From contig JAIVFI010000035.1 in assembly GCA_025558095.1 (NCBI GenBank), positions 248,001 to 312,000 of the forward strand: a stretch of DNA of 64,000 nucleotides, given 5' to 3'. The position numbers and the translations under genes were made by a program. The stretch's first letter is position 1, and every line of letters begins with the position of its first letter. A model generated the notes under the pieces. That model did not search any database. It saw only the letters and a program-made list of their open reading frames with translations, and had not been told where the DNA came from. This DNA comes from Hyaloraphidium curvatum. Taxonomy: Eukaryota; Monoblepharomycota; Hyaloraphidiomycetes; Hyaloraphidiales; Hyaloraphidiaceae. Of this stretch, positions 62,279 to 64,000 are shown in pieces.

Positions 62279-63731
62279 ATGCGTATCGAAACCGAAGTAA
62301 AGGTGAGAACGAACTCGTCCGACCCCGCCCCGACGGCGCCGGGCGGCCGGGGAGGCTCCGCGGTGACTCCGTTGTCCCGGGTCTCTAATGTCCCCACTTC
62401 GCCTTCGGCCAGCTCGACTTCAAGGATGTACTCATCCGGCCGAAGCGCTCGACATTAAAGAGCCGGGCAGAGGTGTCGCTGCAGCGGGAGTACCGTTTCA
62501 GGAACTCGGGGCTCAACTGGGAAGGCGTGGGTGGCATCCCCCCGGCCGCTCTCGGTCCCGCTGACGGGGCCGACGCCGCAGATCCCGGTCATTGCCGCCA
62601 ACATGGACACCACCGGCACGCTGGCGATGGCCGAGGTCCTGGCCCAGCACGACCTCCTGACCGCCATCGCCAAGCAGTACGAGGAGGACGACTTTGCCAA
62701 GCTCAAGCCCGAGGTCGCCAAGCACGTGGCTATCAGCTCCGGGACCAGCGACTACGACTTTGAGCGCATGTCGCGCTGCGTCAGGGCCAACCCCGACGTG
62801 CCCTTCCTGTGCCTGGACGTCGCCAACGGCTACTCGGAGCACTTTGTCGACTACGTCCGCAAGGTCAGGGAGACCTTCGAGGACAAGACCATCATCGCGG
62901 GCAACGTCGTGACGGGCGAGATGTGCGAGGAGCTGCTGCTCAGCGGCGCGGACATTGTGAAGGTCGGGATCGGGCCGGGATCGGTTTGCACGACCAGGAT
63001 GAAGACCGGTGTCGGTTACCCGCAATTGTCCGCTGTCATCGAGTGCGCCGATGCCGCGCACGGGCTCAAGGGCCACATCATCTCGGACGGCGGCTGCACC
63101 GTTCCCGTGAGCTCAAATCCTCGGCAGGTAGCTTCGCCGGCCTCACACCTCACACCTTCCAGGGCGACGTCGCCAAGGCCTTTGGCGCCGGCGCGGACTT
63201 TGTCATGCTGGGCGGCATGCTGGCCGGCCACGACGAGAGCGGCGGCGAGCTCGTGGAAAAGGACGGCAAGCAGTACAAGCTCTTTTACGGGATGTCGAGC
63301 GAGACCGCCATGAACAAGTACGCGGGCGGCGTCGCTCAGTACCGCGCGGCCGAGGGTAAGACAGTCACGGTACCGTACCGCGGGCCCGTCGAGCGGACGG
63401 TGCAGGACATCTTGGGCGGCGTGAGGTCGGCGTGCACGTACGTCGGCGCGGCCAGCCTGAAGGAGCTCAGCAAGCGGACGACCTTCATCCGGGTCTCGCA
63501 GCAGGTTTGTCGCATCTTCCCATTGCTTGGACCTGTAGCTCACCTTGCCCCGTTCAGCTCAACCAGGTGTTCAGCGGCAGCGAGATCGCCCCCCCCGCCG
63601 CCCCGGACCGGCGGCCTTCGCAGATCAACGGCACCTCGCCCGGCCGCGATGCCAACCTGACGCACGACGACTCCTTGGGCCCGCCGCGGCACCAGAACGC
63701 CAACGGAAGGGCGAGCCCCCACCTGCCGTGA
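62279..63731 (+). CDS. GMPR: GMP reductase
   Basis: Exons 62279-62302, 62413-62526, 62582-63106, 63163-63504 and 63558-63731 encode 392 residues. The first exon is only 24 bp and gives MRIETEVK, joining to [18 protein letters not shown] as in animal GMPR. Catalytic and binding motifs are [31 protein letters not shown] with the nucleophilic Cys, [26 protein letters not shown] and [16 protein letters not shown]. It converts GMP to IMP with NADPH, linking guanine to adenine nucleotides. About 45 residues extend beyond the usual C terminus, rich in Pro, Asn and Arg. Introns are 53-110 bp. Confidence 0.97.
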
Positions 63732-63871
63732 TCGAAAAAGAACCGTGTCGCTGGCGACCTGTATCATAGACAAACGAAAAAGGACGCGTGCAGTGTGTAT
63801 TCTCTGCTTTCTGCAAATGCCATCGGATTTCATCCAGCAACTGCCACATCAACCCTCTACTTCAAATGCAT

Positions 63872-64000
63872 TCAGCCAAACAGCTTGAAAGCAGGGTCGG
63901 CGGGCACAGCGGCCTTTGGCGCGACCGCCACCGTGGCCTGCTGGTGCTTGGCCAGACCCCCGAAGAGGTTGGCAAACAGCTCGTTCTTGAGCCCGTCCTC
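63872..64000 (-). CDS. C-terminal end of an unidentified protein, 5' part outside window
   Basis: The last 42 codons before a TGA at 63872-63874 are open to the right edge: LKNELFANLFGGLAKHQQAT, then a Val/Ala/Pro stretch and FKLFG at the end. Codon use resembles the neighbours. The short NLFGGL and KLFG elements are not enough to name a family. It converges with the GMPR gene, with 140 bp between stops. Confidence 0.5.
   Translation of the reverse strand, partial: EDGLKNELFANLFGGLAKHQQATVAVAPKAAVPADPAFKLFG

Overview
This window is nuclear DNA from a GC-rich, intron-dense eukaryotic microbe, most likely an early-diverging (chytrid-like) fungus. Fungal clues are a GCN4/CPC1-type bZIP factor, a DUF1769 protein, a KRE9/KNH1-like GPI-type cell-wall protein, and a fungal-pattern DUF1992 protein. 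About 69 introns could be placed by joining reading frames on protein homology. They are mostly 46-110 bp, with donors of the GTGGGT, GTGGGC or GTGAGT type. Coordinates of spliced genes are given exon by exon; nearly all exon sums were checked to be divisible by three. No rRNA, tRNA, transposon or CRISPR array was seen. Long open frames opposite real genes are GC-bias shadows and were left out.

Layout. 0-9.6 kb: an ankyrin-repeat kinase (cut by the left edge), dipeptidyl peptidase III, a TFIIIC subunit, a Cid1-type nucleotidyltransferase and a two-hotdog thioesterase. 9.6-19.6 kb: an orphan membrane protein, a lysine-rich orphan, a GNAT acetyltransferase with a duplicated tail, the ribosome quality-control factor Rqc2/NEMF, an F-box protein and a KRE9-like wall protein. 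19.9-30.9 kb: a PB1-ZZ (p62-like) protein, a class III aminotransferase, a glycosyltransferase, an acidic membrane protein, a DUF1769 protein, and a divergent APH-kinase/HAD-phosphatase pair whose domains are fused in animal ACAD10. 31-34.8 kb: a cysteamine dioxygenase-like protein and the bZIP factor.

35-47.5 kb is an island of secreted proteins: a decayed cysteine-rich module, a duplicated GloVer-repeat protein, a cysteine-rich protein, a SUEL-lectin protein with hydrophobic helices, and an LRR protein. 48-54.8 kb: a zinc-ribbon protein, a coiled-coil protein, a universal stress protein, and a 14-exon gene for a membrane protein. That gene has tandem phase-0 mini-exons encoding proline/valine repeats and ends in a starch-binding CBM20 domain; it is the most novel item here. 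55-64 kb: a basic nuclear-type orphan, a DUF1992 protein, haspin kinase, proteasome subunit alpha-4, GMP reductase, and the end of an unknown gene.

Gene order is strikingly head-to-head: eleven adjacent pairs diverge from shared intergenic spaces, some only about 100 bp long. The housekeeping genes identify the lineage type but do not form one pathway. The functional groupings that can be argued are the APH/HAD pair and the secreted-protein island.
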